DNA from: Methanobacteriota archaeon
Lineage (GTDB): Archaea > Halobacteriota > Methanosarcinia > Methanosarcinales > Methanosarcinaceae
Assembly: GCA_023399215.1 (NCBI GenBank)
Contig: JAEWQJ010000047.1
Location: 95,292-159,291 of the forward strand
Direction of reading: 5' to 3'
DNA length: 64,000 nt
The first letter of the stretch is position 1. Each line of letters begins with the position of its first letter. The position numbers and the translations under genes were made by a program. This document shows, piece after piece, positions 9,369 to 18,079 of this stretch. The notes below the pieces were generated by a model. That model saw only the letters and a list, made by a program, of their open reading frames with translations, was not told the origin of the DNA and did not search any database.

Positions 9369-10403
9369 ATAAATTCAAATGATTATTCAGTACCCGCTAA
9401 AATTTTACTTTACAGCACCACTGCCGTTATTTTGACAATAGGAATGCGGGAAATTGCATCAATACTTACAGTCGTCTTTTTCTCTGTGTTTACCGCGTTG
9501 ATCTTTACTCCGCTTGTCCGCTGGCTAAAACAAAGAGGTATTCCAGGTGTACTGAGTGTTATTCTGGTAATTTTACTATTTACTCTAATTATCCTGGTTC
9601 TTGGGATAATAGTCGTTGAAGCAGCATTGCAGTTTGGAAGTCAGATTCCGATTTATCAAGCTCAGTTGACTGAACTCGTGAATAATCTTGCAAAATATGT
9701 CCCTTCATATGAAGAATTTTCCGTACAGTCGATTCTCCGTAGTATGGTGTCGATAACAATTTCTCTCATGGCAAATACCATTAATGGAATTGCGAATGCT
9801 GGGGCAACAGTCGGAATTATTATTGTTACAGCAGCATTTTTGCTAATTGATGCCGCCAATACTCCTGAAATAGTAGACTCGGAAATTGGAAAGCAGTCCG
9901 AACTCCGTTTGAGGATGAGTAAATTTAGCAAGAAGCTGGTAAAATTCATTGTCATAAGAGCAGAAATAAACCTTATAACCGGTATTACAATTGCTCTCCT
10001 TCTCTTTATCGGAGGCATCGACTATGCTATTCTCTGGGGAGTACTCATATTTCTGTTAAGTTATATTCCCTATATTGGTCTGGTTATTGCTTCTGTTCCT
10101 CCTATAATGCTTGCGCTTTTCAAGTATGGGCCTTTAGGAGCTCTCGCAGTCATTTTAATTATCGTCATTGTGGACGCGCTTGCAGAAAATGTTCTTTTCC
10201 CATCCATTATGGGAAAAGGCTTGCAACTATCTCCTGCTTTCCTGTTTCTTGCTCTTCTCTACTGGAATTTTGTGTTTGGACTTGCAGGTGTGCTGCTTTC
10301 GATACCACTTACAATAGTTTTGAAGATTATACTTGAAAGCTTTGAGGAAACGAAATGGCTGGCAAGATTGATGGGCCCAATTGAAGAAACTGAAGAAAGT
10401 TAA
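9369..10403 (+). CDS. AI-2E family transporter (PerM/UPF0118 type)
   Basis: A multi-spanning permease-like protein of about 340 residues with 7-8 hydrophobic segments, a long loop after the third segment and the family-type block YIPYIGLVIASVPPIMLAL near residue 220, followed by the C-terminal helices with LSPAFLFLALLYWNFVFG. The family includes exporters of AI-2 and other small solutes; the substrate here is unknown. The coding pattern extends upstream of the first standard start (TTG at 9432) as NSNDYSVPAKILLYSTTAVIL. The ribosome binding site ggggga (9355-9360) points to position 9369, where the codon is ATA. I list the extended gene; if ATA cannot start translation, the TTG at 9432 gives a shortened protein. 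Confidence 0.82.
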   Translation: MNSNDYSVPAKILLYSTTAVILTIGMREIASILTVVFFSVFTALIFTPLVRWLKQRGIPGVLSVILVILLFTLIILVLGIIVVEAALQFGSQIPIYQAQLTELVNNLAKYVPSYEEFSVQSILRSMVSITISLMANTINGIANAGATVGIIIVTAAFLLIDAANTPEIVDSEIGKQSELRLRMSKFSKKLVKFIVIRAEINLITGITIALLLFIGGIDYAILWGVLIFLLSYIPYIGLVIASVPPIMLALFKYGPLGALAVILIIVIVDALAENVLFPSIMGKGLQLSPAFLFLALLYWNFVFGLAGVLLSIPLTIVLKIILESFEETKWLARLMGPIEETEES

Positions 10404-10830
10404 AAAATGAACTCTTCAAAAGTAAACTTTTGTGGTAATCTCCTTCAAATCAGAGTTAAAACAAGAAATAAGAGTTAAGACCAGAAACTCACATGAAATT
10501 CTTCGAATAACGTGCACAAAGAAATGAAAGTACTCTTACCTTTTTACCTTTCAACTTTATCATTATCTTGGGCAGGAAGTTCCGCATCAAGAGAATCTCA
10601 GAAGTTGAACTCTTAAGATGTCGAATATTGATTTTGAGGAATACCGGATTCTTCTTGTTAATTCAGATTTTCAATCAAGAAATGCAAAAATCACTGGATT
10701 TTGGAACAGAGCCATCCAATATTATCAGAAATTTTGAACGAGGGTCCGGAGTGCAAAATTATAGATACTTTCATGCTAATAAGAGTACCTCTAAGAGTAA
10801 CTCTAAGTTGGAGAACTGAAGATCATTTGT
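10404..10830. other. Spacer without a convincing gene
   Basis: A short open frame at 10568-10819 (+) has low-complexity KSTSKSNSK at its end and no ribosome binding site. I do not call it. Confidence 0.4.
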
Positions 10831-10932
10831 GCCTGCGGTCTTAATACATTCTTTATTCTGTTAAGCCTACGGCCTTAGTACATTCTTTATTCTGTTAAGC
10901 CTACGGCCTTAGTACTTTTTTATTTCGTTAAA
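10831..10932. repeat. 34-bp tandem repeat, three copies, beside the glmM stop
   Basis: Units start gcctgcggtc at 10831, gcctacggcc at 10865 and gcctacggcc at 10899, each followed by ttagtacattctttattctg or a close variant. The array ends ten bases from the glmM stop codon. Confidence 0.92.
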
Positions 10933-10941
10933 TACTAACTA

Positions 10942-12318
10942 TTAGCTTGGAGAAAGTTTATTTGCGAGTCGAGAGCTTTTCTCTGCTCTTATTATCATGT
11001 CCAGTCCTTCCTGCAAAAGTTCCTCTGCCCTTTCCTGATTTTTTGCTTCGGCAAAGATTCGGAAGATTGGTTCTGTGCCAGAAGGACGCATCAGAACCCA
11101 GCCGTCTTTATACCAGATTTTAACTCCATCGGATGTGTCCATTTTGTGCCCAAGTCCTGAAGCCTCATTTTTCACGATTTCCATAATAGCATGAGCATTT
11201 TTAGCAGGCACTTTGGTCTTTTCGTTAAAGTAGTGAGGTACACGTATTTCAAGATCGGAAAGCTTTTTCCCACCAGCCAGGATTTCAAGGACCTTGGCAC
11301 AACCCATTGCTCCGTCTCTGCAGTATTGATGTTTGGGGAAGATAAGACCTCCATTACCCTCACCTCCGAAGACTGCATTTACTTCCTTCATCTTTTGGAC
11401 AACGTTTATGGAGCCGACAGCAGTCCAATATAGTTCGACGCCTTCCTCTTCTGCGACATCGACCATTCGCTGAGAAGAGCTAACAGGGGTCACTAAAGGA
11501 CCTTTTTCATGTTTAACCATATATTTTGCTATCATGGCAAGCAGAACATCATCGTTTACGAACTGCCCATTTTCGTCCACAAATACTATTCTATCCGCAT
11601 CCCCATCTTGAGCTACTCCCAGATCAGCGCCTGTCATTTTTACAAGATTAGTAAGTTCGGTCAAGGCTTCAGGTAAGGGTTCGGGATTTCTCCAGGGGAA
11701 GGTCCCATCAAGCTGGGCTTCAAGGGTCAAGACCTGACAGCCCAGTTCCCTGAGCAGGAAAGGAAGAGTAAGGGACCCTGCTCCGCAGCCTGTGTCTGTA
11801 ACCACTTTGAATTTGTGGCTGCGGATGGCTTCGGCATTTACAGATTTAATAATGTTTCTTACGTAATATTCATTGACTCCAGGATCGATTCTGAAGCTGC
11901 CGGTTTTTTCCCAGGATACAATGGAATATTCTCCGGAATGATAGATTTTCTCTATATCTTTTTCTGCGTCTCTTGAAAACTCCGAGCCGTCCCCTGCAAT
12001 AAACTTGATCCCGTTATATTGTCTGGGATTATGGGACGCAGTTACAATGATTCCGGCATCTGCGAAGTCGCGTACATAATACAGGATAGAAGGAGTAGAG
12101 ACTATCCCTACATCGATTACACTCATTCCTGTCGAAAGAGCTCCGGCAATTGCGGCAGACTTCAGCATCTGGCCCGAGATTCGAGTATCACACCCTATGG
12201 CAACAGTGCCTTTCGACCCCATATATGTACCAAGGCATCTGGCTAAATTGACTGCCAGCTCAGGAGTTATATATTCATTGGCGATACCTCGTACGCCGTT
12301 TGTTCCAAATAATGCCAT
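10942..12318 (-). CDS. glmM: Phosphoglucosamine mutase / phosphohexomutase
   Basis: 458 residues. Starts MALFGTNGVRGIANEYITP, typical of archaeal GlmM. The active-site phosphoserine loop IVTASHNPRQYNGIKF is near residue 93; the metal loop is DGDADRIVFVDENG near 240; the sugar loop GGEGNGGLIF near 319; the phosphate-binding loop is MRPSGTEPIFRIF near 412. It converts glucosamine-6-phosphate to glucosamine-1-phosphate for UDP-GlcNAc synthesis; related archaeal enzymes also act on mannose or glucose phosphates, so specificity is not certain. The start is set by gggggg six bases before the ATG. Confidence 0.93.
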   Translation of the reverse strand: MALFGTNGVRGIANEYITPELAVNLARCLGTYMGSKGTVAIGCDTRISGQMLKSAAIAGALSTGMSVIDVGIVSTPSILYYVRDFADAGIIVTASHNPRQYNGIKFIAGDGSEFSRDAEKDIEKIYHSGEYSIVSWEKTGSFRIDPGVNEYYVRNIIKSVNAEAIRSHKFKVVTDTGCGAGSLTLPFLLRELGCQVLTLEAQLDGTFPWRNPEPLPEALTELTNLVKMTGADLGVAQDGDADRIVFVDENGQFVNDDVLLAMIAKYMVKHEKGPLVTPVSSSQRMVDVAEEEGVELYWTAVGSINVVQKMKEVNAVFGGEGNGGLIFPKHQYCRDGAMGCAKVLEILAGGKKLSDLEIRVPHYFNEKTKVPAKNAHAIMEIVKNEASGLGHKMDTSDGVKIWYKDGWVLMRPSGTEPIFRIFAEAKNQERAEELLQEGLDMIIRAEKSSRLANKLSPS

Positions 12319-12599
12319 TTAAATCCCCCCATAGATTTAAGCATAAAGCATAAATTGCACTGTTCTGGAAATTTAATCCCTATTAGATGAGTTTTTGTAT
12401 GTTTTGTGGAAATCCATTAGTTAGATTTTTACATTTTTTTTATACATTTTATACGTATTAGATTATAAAATAACTCATTATATACTCCTTCAACAAGTCG
12501 ATTGGAAAAGGCGCTTAGAAAATTATAAAATGAGACTTCTATATCGAGATCGTGAAGCTCGATATCGGGAAGCCAGACTTATAATTTGTTCTGTAGTTT
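12319..12599. other. Spacer with a perfect hairpin
   Basis: No gene. Arms atatcgag (12541-12548) and ctcgatat (12558-12565) form an 8-bp hairpin with a 9-base loop, 35 bases from the YwbE stop. It may end the ywbE transcript. Confidence 0.5.
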
Positions 12600-12794
12600 T
12601 CAATAAATTTCCTTAACTCTTCCAACCTAGCCATCTGTTAACTGAACTTTTATTCCGTGTGGATGCGTTGAAGAGTTGGTTAAAATTCTTTTTACAATAC
12701 CTCGGGTAATTTTTCCGGTTCTCTGGTCTGCTTTTAAAACAATTCCTACACTCAGCCCTTCTTTAATATTTGCTCTGACAGTACCGTTGTTCAT
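12600..12794 (-). CDS. YwbE family protein (DUF2196) with in-frame amber codon
   Basis: From ATG at 12794 the frame reads MNNGTVRANIKEGLSVGIVL, then KADQRTGKITRGIVKRILTN and THPHGIKVQLTDG, matching the small YwbE family throughout. At 12627-12629 there is a TAG, after which the same frame continues VGRVKEIY and ends at TGA (12600-12602). 'DGxVGRVKEI' is the expected family C-terminus, so TAG replaces one internal residue (Gln or similar). In Methanosarcina TAG can be read as pyrrolysine; otherwise the protein simply ends nine residues early. The frame is also open upstream of 12794 but that part does not resemble the family. Function of YwbE is unknown. Confidence 0.75.
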
Positions 12795-12942
12795 GGCAGA
12801 AGGTAAATCTGGAGTTATATAAAGGTGTACGTTTGAAAAAATAAATTTGAATTTGAAAAAGTACAACCTTACTATTGTATCCTGGTCGTTCTTGTCCCGC
12901 TCGCGAAGCGAAGCGGCTTTTTCTTTATGAAAAACGAACAAA

Positions 12943-13201
12943 ACAAGAAATGATCTGGTGTGTTAATGCTCTGTTTGCTTCTGCGGATTCGATTGAAGCA
13001 AATGTTTCAGCGGCAAGAGAAAAAGTTGCAGCGGCAAGAAATAAAACTGAAAAACTAAGGCAGTCCATTCTTGCAAAGACATTTTCCGGTCAACTTGTTG
13101 AGACAGAGACTGAAATTGCAAGAAGAGAAGGCAGGGATTATGAGACGGCGGAGGTTTTGCTTGAGATAATAAAGGAGGGGAAGGAAAGAAACGATAAATA
13201 A
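12943..13201 (+). pseudogene. 3' fragment of a type I restriction specificity gene (hsdS), copy 1
   Basis: The frame gives ALFASADSIEANVSAAREKV, then TEKLRQSILAKTFSGQLVET and ARREGRDYETAEVLLEIIKE, the conserved C-terminal coiled-coil end of HsdS. All target-recognition parts are missing upstream. A short internal duplication (AAREKVAAAR) has lengthened the coil. Without hsdM or hsdR nearby it is a leftover. Confidence 0.8.
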
Positions 13202-13531
13202 TAGGTACTTCCTCTTCCTGTTGTACCCAAGTTCCGCATCGGCAGTTAGATATTCTTAACTTGAATATTATTCATGGAATCATTTTTCAATTTTGCTTCA
13301 GCAGCTTGTAAGTATTTTTTTATTTTTGAGAGGAAAAGGTGTGTTTGTAAAAAATAAGTAATACAAAGAACAAAAAATGAAAACAACGTTCATAACTTAT
13401 TGCAAATTTTTATTTTATATACACTCCTATCTTAATAGTTCAGCATCTACTTAAACAAATATAGACTTTTAATTTTAAAATCAGTACCTCTTCCGAAATT
13501 ATATATACCGTTCTTCCCTAAAATATTCAAT
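13202..13531. other. AT-rich spacer with a box A promoter
   Basis: No gene. A TATA-like attatatata element at about 13498-13508 sits 25-30 bases before the small gene at 13532. Confidence 0.45.
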
Positions 13532-13720
13532 ATGATTCCAAAAGAACAAGTCTTAGAATTCCAGAGCAGAATTTCCATCATGATCGAAACGAATACAGAA
13601 TTAATGATTAATGCCGTTCTAGATAGTGGAAGCACAGAAGACAAAGATGCTCTAAGATTTTTGGAACGGGTGAAATTAGGGGAGGAAATGTTAAGGATTG
13701 CAAAAGAATACATGAAATAA
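13532..13720 (+). CDS. Small hypothetical protein, 62 residues
   Basis: A short, charged, helix-rich protein (MIPKEQVLEFQSRISIMIET to the C-terminal LGEEMLRIAKEYMK). No family recognised. Codon use looks coding, and a box A at about 13500 places the transcription start very near the ATG, suggesting a leaderless message. It lies between two hsdS 3' fragments. Confidence 0.5.
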   Translation: MIPKEQVLEFQSRISIMIETNTELMINAVLDSGSTEDKDALRFLERVKLGEEMLRIAKEYMK

Positions 13721-13757
13721 TCTAGACAGCAGATCCTAATTTCCTAGAATTTAATTT

Positions 13758-13899
13758 TTTTATTGCAAAAGCATTTTCCGGTCAACTTGTTGAGACAGAG
13801 GCTGCGATTGCAAGAAGAGAAGGCAGGAATTATGGGACTGCGGAGGTTTTGATTGAGAGGATAAAAGCAGAAAAAGGGAATAAAGAGAAAAAACGATAA
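13758..13899 (+). pseudogene. 3' fragment of hsdS, copy 2
   Basis: The frame reads IAKAFSGQLVETEAAIARRE, then GRNYGTAEVLIERIKAEKG and a stop at 13897-13899. It matches copy 1 closely at the DNA level over about 120 bases (gcattttccggtcaacttgt is shared apart from one base). Confidence 0.8.
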
Positions 13900-14145
13900 T
13901 ATTGCTGCTTTTTCAGATTTAATTTATTTCTTCTTTTTTCTTCGGAAAGGCCGCCCGCTTCGCGGTCGTTGAGTACTCGGGGACCCAAAAAGCTACACAT
14001 ATCTGCGGTTCAAAAACTAAAAATTAAATGTTTTTCTAAACGTTGGTTTCTAAACTCTGGTTGCCGGAGTTTCTAAGATATTAAAAAATCCAGCCAGCAA
14101 TTTTATGCTCAGAATCATGTTCATAATCATGTTCAAAATCATTTA
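13900..14145. other. Spacer between hsdS scars
   Basis: No gene seen. It contains T-rich runs and a short near-repeat (cataatcatgttcaaaatcat) before the last hsdS scrap. Confidence 0.35.
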
Positions 14146-14181
14146 CTTGTAGAGACAGAGGCTGAGATTACAAATTTCTGA
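14146..14181 (+). pseudogene. Tiny hsdS remnant, copy 3
   Basis: cttgtagagacagaggctga encodes LVETEAEI in the same register as the two longer copies, followed by a stop. Only about 30 bases remain recognisable. Confidence 0.5.
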
Positions 14182-14183
14182 GA

Positions 14184-14987
14184 TTACACTTTATGAAAAA
14201 TTCGGGATACTATATAACCATAAACTATGGAGTCACCGAGAATTTCGAACATGTGGTATGGAGCAACCTGGCTGAATGCAGTTGCCTGTGTGAGACTTGA
14301 AAGGAGCGGTATGAAAGCGCCTGGAATAAATAGTAGAGTTGCAGCCACTTTGAAATTCAGGTTCTTCTGCTTTTTCAGGCTGGCAAAAACTGCTGCAAGG
14401 ACAATGGCATATATTGCACCTCTCACTAGCTCAAGCGGGAACATAAGTGAGAAAGAGGGGACTGAAAGGCCGTTCTGAGGGTTTGTGTATATGGGAACCA
14501 CGAAAGGTGATATGATGAGACCGAATGTTAGGTACACCGGAAAATAGGCAAGGGATGCGGCTATAATACGCAGTACATAATGTTTATTTGCTCTCACGTG
14601 TTCACGGATGGCATTTATCAGGGTTATGTTGCCTTCAGGTTTTAGAATATAGATTGCAAGAGCCGTTTGGATTAAGGTGGTCAATAACGAAACTGTGACG
14701 GCGGCTACCAGAGTAAAAGTTGTATTGAATACATCTGTGAAGAAGTATGCCTCAATGAAGTTGTTAAGGCTCGCGACAACAAACAGCGTAATGCATGTCA
14801 GAAAGTACGCGTCTCTTTTCCTGAGGTTGAGCTTAGGTATAAACCATGTAAAGTAAAATGTGAGAACTATTGAACTTAATATAGCAATCGTGAGTGTTTC
14901 CCTATTAATATTGCCTTTTGTAATTAAGTGCTGAATACAGGCTATGGCCGCAAAAGCAATTGATAGGATTATGACTTTTTTGTCCAT
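14184..14987 (-). CDS. Multi-pass membrane protein, unknown function
   Basis: 267 residues with about seven hydrophobic segments: 5-22, 33-50, 62-80, 88-115, 140-165, 185-205 and 215-235. Short basic loops such as KLNLRKRD and LKKQKNL alternate with them, consistent with an integral membrane protein. No catalytic or transport motif recognised. It is transcribed alone; the next gene to the left is the hsdS debris on the other strand. Confidence 0.75.
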   Translation of the reverse strand: MDKKVIILSIAFAAIACIQHLITKGNINRETLTIAILSSIVLTFYFTWFIPKLNLRKRDAYFLTCITLFVVASLNNFIEAYFFTDVFNTTFTLVAAVTVSLLTTLIQTALAIYILKPEGNITLINAIREHVRANKHYVLRIIAASLAYFPVYLTFGLIISPFVVPIYTNPQNGLSVPSFSLMFPLELVRGAIYAIVLAAVFASLKKQKNLNFKVAATLLFIPGAFIPLLSSLTQATAFSQVAPYHMFEILGDSIVYGYIVSRIFHKV

Positions 14988-15162
14988 AACATGCTTCTTC
15001 CCGATACTCCTTTAATTACTTTCTGGTGCATCGGTTCCAGATTGCATCCATAAACCCAAACTTCAAAGGAGAATAAAATTCAAAGCTAGAATGTATAGAA
15101 AAAGATAAAATACAGGAAGTTCCTAAAAGACCGTTTCCAACCCACTGGCAGGACTATTTCTC

Positions 15163-15570
15163 ATGAAAATTGTTATAGAGACCCCAAAATACAGTTTCTG
15201 GAAATATAATAAAACCGAAAAAGGCTATGAAAAGGCTTTCTTTTCTCCATTGCTCACAATTTTCAATTACGGCTTTATAGAAGGAACGAAAAGCGCGGAC
15301 GGCATGGAAGAAGATGTAGTAGTGCTGGGACCCCACATGCCGAGAGGAAGTACACTTAAAAGGGACGCTTTTGACGGGATAGTAAAATTCCTGGATGATT
15401 CGATAAGGGACGATAAGAAAATCGTATATATCAGCGGATTTCACTCTTCTGTCCTGCTTGCTTATTACTTCAGGCTTTATGCTCTTTTCAAGGTATTCCT
15501 TTATGCTTTCCGCGAGAGAAGAATTGCAAAATGCAGGTTTGAAGGAATTGAATTCCGAAAATTGCGCTGA
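15163..15570 (+). CDS. Inorganic pyrophosphatase-like protein
   Basis: 135 residues. The beginning IVIETPKYSFWKYNKTEKGY followed by FFSPLLTIFNYGFIEGT and DGMEEDVVVLG parallels class I inorganic pyrophosphatases ('IEIPKGSxxKYE... NYGFIPGT... DxDPLDVLVL'). Key differences: the DxDxxD metal motif is reduced to DGMEED, and the protein ends about 40 residues shorter than the enzyme. It may be a divergent phosphohydrolase rather than a true pyrophosphatase. The C-terminal part has a hydrophobic stretch (SSVLLAYYFRLYALFKVFLY). Confidence 0.65.
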   Translation: MKIVIETPKYSFWKYNKTEKGYEKAFFSPLLTIFNYGFIEGTKSADGMEEDVVVLGPHMPRGSTLKRDAFDGIVKFLDDSIRDDKKIVYISGFHSSVLLAYYFRLYALFKVFLYAFRERRIAKCRFEGIEFRKLR

Positions 15571-15690
15571 GATTTTCAGACTCAGGCATCTACTTTAGCT
15601 TTATAGACTTAAGCTTCTACTTTTAGGCCTGTTTATTCTTACACTTCAACCTTTACTTCCGTACTCACACTTTATTTTAAACTAACACCT

Positions 15691-15885
15691 TTAATCCGCT
15701 TCAGGTTCATCTTCCAGTATAACGATACGTGCACCTTCAGCACTTAATTTTACTGACTTGATACCTTTCAGGCAGCCGTCTTTGCTTTTGTAACGCCGAC
15801 TTAAAGCTATAATCTGCCCGTTTCTTGCCCTCAACCTGAAATGATATCCCCCCGTTTCATCCGTGTATATTTCAAATTTAGACAT
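15691..15885 (-). CDS. DUF1508 (YegP-like) small protein
   Basis: 64 residues: MSKFEIYTDETGGYHFRLRA, then NGQIIALSRRYKSKDGCLKG and an acidic end. The 'FRL.A.NGQ.I..S..Y.SK.G...GI.SV' pattern is the DUF1508 domain in single copy. Function unknown. An in-frame ATG ten codons upstream exists, but gggggaca directly before the ATG at 15885 marks this start. Confidence 0.85.
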   Translation of the reverse strand: MSKFEIYTDETGGYHFRLRARNGQIIALSRRYKSKDGCLKGIKSVKLSAEGARIVILEDEPEAD

Positions 15886-16355
15886 TGTCCCCCGATTTGT
15901 AAAATCCATGTTCAAATTTATTATAAAATCTAATATGAAACCAATGTAAAGATCTGTAAACTACATATGAAGTAGAATACTACATATCAGAGATGTAAAA
16001 TCTTAGATTTCAGAGATGTAAAATCTTAGATTTTGTGTTTAGTTTTTTGGGATCCATTTATCCTGGTGAACCTTAACTTAGCTAATTTTCACATCCCGTA
16101 ATATATTAAGAAGTACTTGTTAAAATAATGTTCTATGTGAAATTTGACTGAACTTAATAAATTTAATATAAATTCTTGATCGGCAAAATCTCGATCGGCA
16201 AAAGAAAGTAAAGAGAAATTTCGAGAAGATCGAGTCTAAGAATTTATATAAGCTGAGTATATAAAATATTAGGGAGTATCTCGATCTTAGTTTTTTCGTA
16301 AAACTTAGAAAAGTACTAATAATTTAAAGAAGCTTAAAAAAAAGGTGCTTTAAAT
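15886..16355. promoter_or_regulatory. Promoter region of the radical SAM gene, with a 23-bp tandem repeat
   Basis: Two adjacent copies of agagatgtaaaatcttagat-tt occur at about 15991-16036. Two box A-like elements (aatttatata and gtatataaaa) lie at about 16240-16270. No Cys-rich peptide gene, the usual kind of partner for the downstream enzyme, is seen here. Confidence 0.5.
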
Positions 16356-17498
16356 ATGCCTTTTCATGTGATGCTTATCCCGACCCTTGGTTGTCCTGCT
16401 AACTGCAGCTACTGCTGGAGTTCCGAAGAAAAGTCCCCGATAATGAGCATTGAAACTATAAAAGAAGTAGTAGAGTGGCTTAAAACTTTTAGAGGAGATG
16501 CTGTAACTTTCACTTTCCACGGTGGAGAACCACTCCTGGCAGGAGCAGAATTTTATCGGGAAGCATTGCCTCTTCTGGTTGAGGGTTTGAGTCCCAGGAA
16601 AATCGCGTTTGCGATACAGACAAACCTCTGGAAAATGACTCCTGAGATAGCCGAAATTTTTGCGGAATACGGGGTTCCGATAGGCTCCAGCCTGGATGGC
16701 CCAAAGGAACTTAATGACCTGCAGAGGGGAAAAGGATACTACGATAAAACCATGAGAGGCTATGAAATTGCCAGGGATCATGGGCTTAATGTGAGGTTCA
16801 TTACCACTTTCACTTCTCATTCTGTAAAACAAAAGGAAGAAATTTTCAATTTTTATCTTGAGAAAGGGTTGACGCTCAAGCTGCACCCCTGCCTGCCTTC
16901 TTTAAAAGGTGACAATCCTGATAAATGGACTCTTGCTCCTGAAGAGTACGGAGAATTATTAATTTATCTTCTGGATAAATATCTGGAAAACCTGGGCCGG
17001 ATTGACGTTATGAACATTGATCAGCTGTGCAAATGCGTATTCACAGGCAGGGGAACAGTCTGCACCTATGTTGACTGTATGGGAGATACCTTTGCAGTTG
17101 GCCCTGAAGGAAACATATATCCCTGCTATCGCTTTGTTGGGATGCCTGAATATGTTATGGGCAATGTTTATGACCGCCCGAGCATGGCAGACCTTGCTAA
17201 ATCCGAAGCCTGGAAACAGATGCACCAGTATAAAGAATATGTGGACACTGCATGCAGCAAATGCGCCCATATCAAATATTGCAGAGGTGGATGCCCGTAC
17301 AATGCAATAGTGCCCACTGATGGCGAGATTAAGGGTGTAGACCCGCACTGCACCGCCTACAAGATGATTTTTGATGAGATTAACAAGCGTGTCAATGAAG
17401 AAATGTTTGGGGGTTCAGGTATGGATAATATGTTTATGCCCCAGACGACGAAGCCTTCAAAATCAGGAATAATGTCCCTTATGCTTAAGAAACTCTGA
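16356..17498 (+). CDS. SPASM-domain radical SAM enzyme, putative peptide-modifying
   Basis: 380 residues. The N-terminal CPANCSYCW supplies the CxxxCxxC ligands of the SAM-binding [4Fe-4S] cluster; FHGGEPLL is the SAM-contact GGEP motif. The C-terminal SPASM region has Cys at CKCVFTGRGTVCTYVDC, at CYRF and in CSKCAHIKYCRGGCPYNA, enough for two auxiliary clusters. This architecture matches anaerobic sulfatase-maturase-like and methanogen peptide-modifying enzymes, which modify a side chain in a substrate peptide. No obvious substrate peptide or sulfatase gene is adjacent. The C-terminal tail (residues 350-380) is low-complexity and Met-rich. Confidence 0.88.
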   Translation: MPFHVMLIPTLGCPANCSYCWSSEEKSPIMSIETIKEVVEWLKTFRGDAVTFTFHGGEPLLAGAEFYREALPLLVEGLSPRKIAFAIQTNLWKMTPEIAEIFAEYGVPIGSSLDGPKELNDLQRGKGYYDKTMRGYEIARDHGLNVRFITTFTSHSVKQKEEIFNFYLEKGLTLKLHPCLPSLKGDNPDKWTLAPEEYGELLIYLLDKYLENLGRIDVMNIDQLCKCVFTGRGTVCTYVDCMGDTFAVGPEGNIYPCYRFVGMPEYVMGNVYDRPSMADLAKSEAWKQMHQYKEYVDTACSKCAHIKYCRGGCPYNAIVPTDGEIKGVDPHCTAYKMIFDEINKRVNEEMFGGSGMDNMFMPQTTKPSKSGIMSLMLKKL

Positions 17499-18079
17499 AA
17501 AAAGCTCAAAAAATATGGAATTTCTGAACTGGTTATACTTTTTAATTGCCAGTATTTTCGAGATTTATAGCTGGAAAAATAGATTTAGTTTATATATATC
17601 TAATTTTTGAGCTGTTGAAAAGGATTAAAATAAAACAGTAAACAAATCGAATACATGACAGCTTAAAGGAAGGAACAACTGAAGAATAACTTTGCTTTTT
17701 CCAGTTATTTTGATTACTTTTTTTGGCTCTTCGTTGTTTTGTGTGAATGTCCTCATAATATTCTCATAAAAACCAATGCGGTCCTGAATTGAAAATCATC
17801 TTATCCATATGAAATGGTGAAAAGCCCTTTTTTTCAATTGGTATATCAGGGATCTGTTGTAGTTTCACCCTGTGATTTTTTTCTTTTACTGTTAGGAACC
17901 TGAAATCCATGTTACCTGCATGTTGTTAGATAATTGACTCGACACTAGGGGGCAAAAAAGATTTATAAACATGGACAGGTATCTCATAAAAAATATTGCA
18001 ACTTTATATAAGCTAAAATAAAAAAGAAGACTTTATGTAAGCTAAAATAAAAAAGAAGAAAATTTTAGCGGTGTTATGA
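17499..18079. promoter_or_regulatory. Spacer with a duplicated promoter segment
   Basis: No gene. Two adjacent 29-base copies at 18001-18029 and 18030-18058 begin actttatataagctaaaata and actttatgtaagctaaaata. The first holds a box A (tttatata); the second has tttatgta. Transcription from the first would start just before the lipoprotein gene. Confidence 0.6.
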
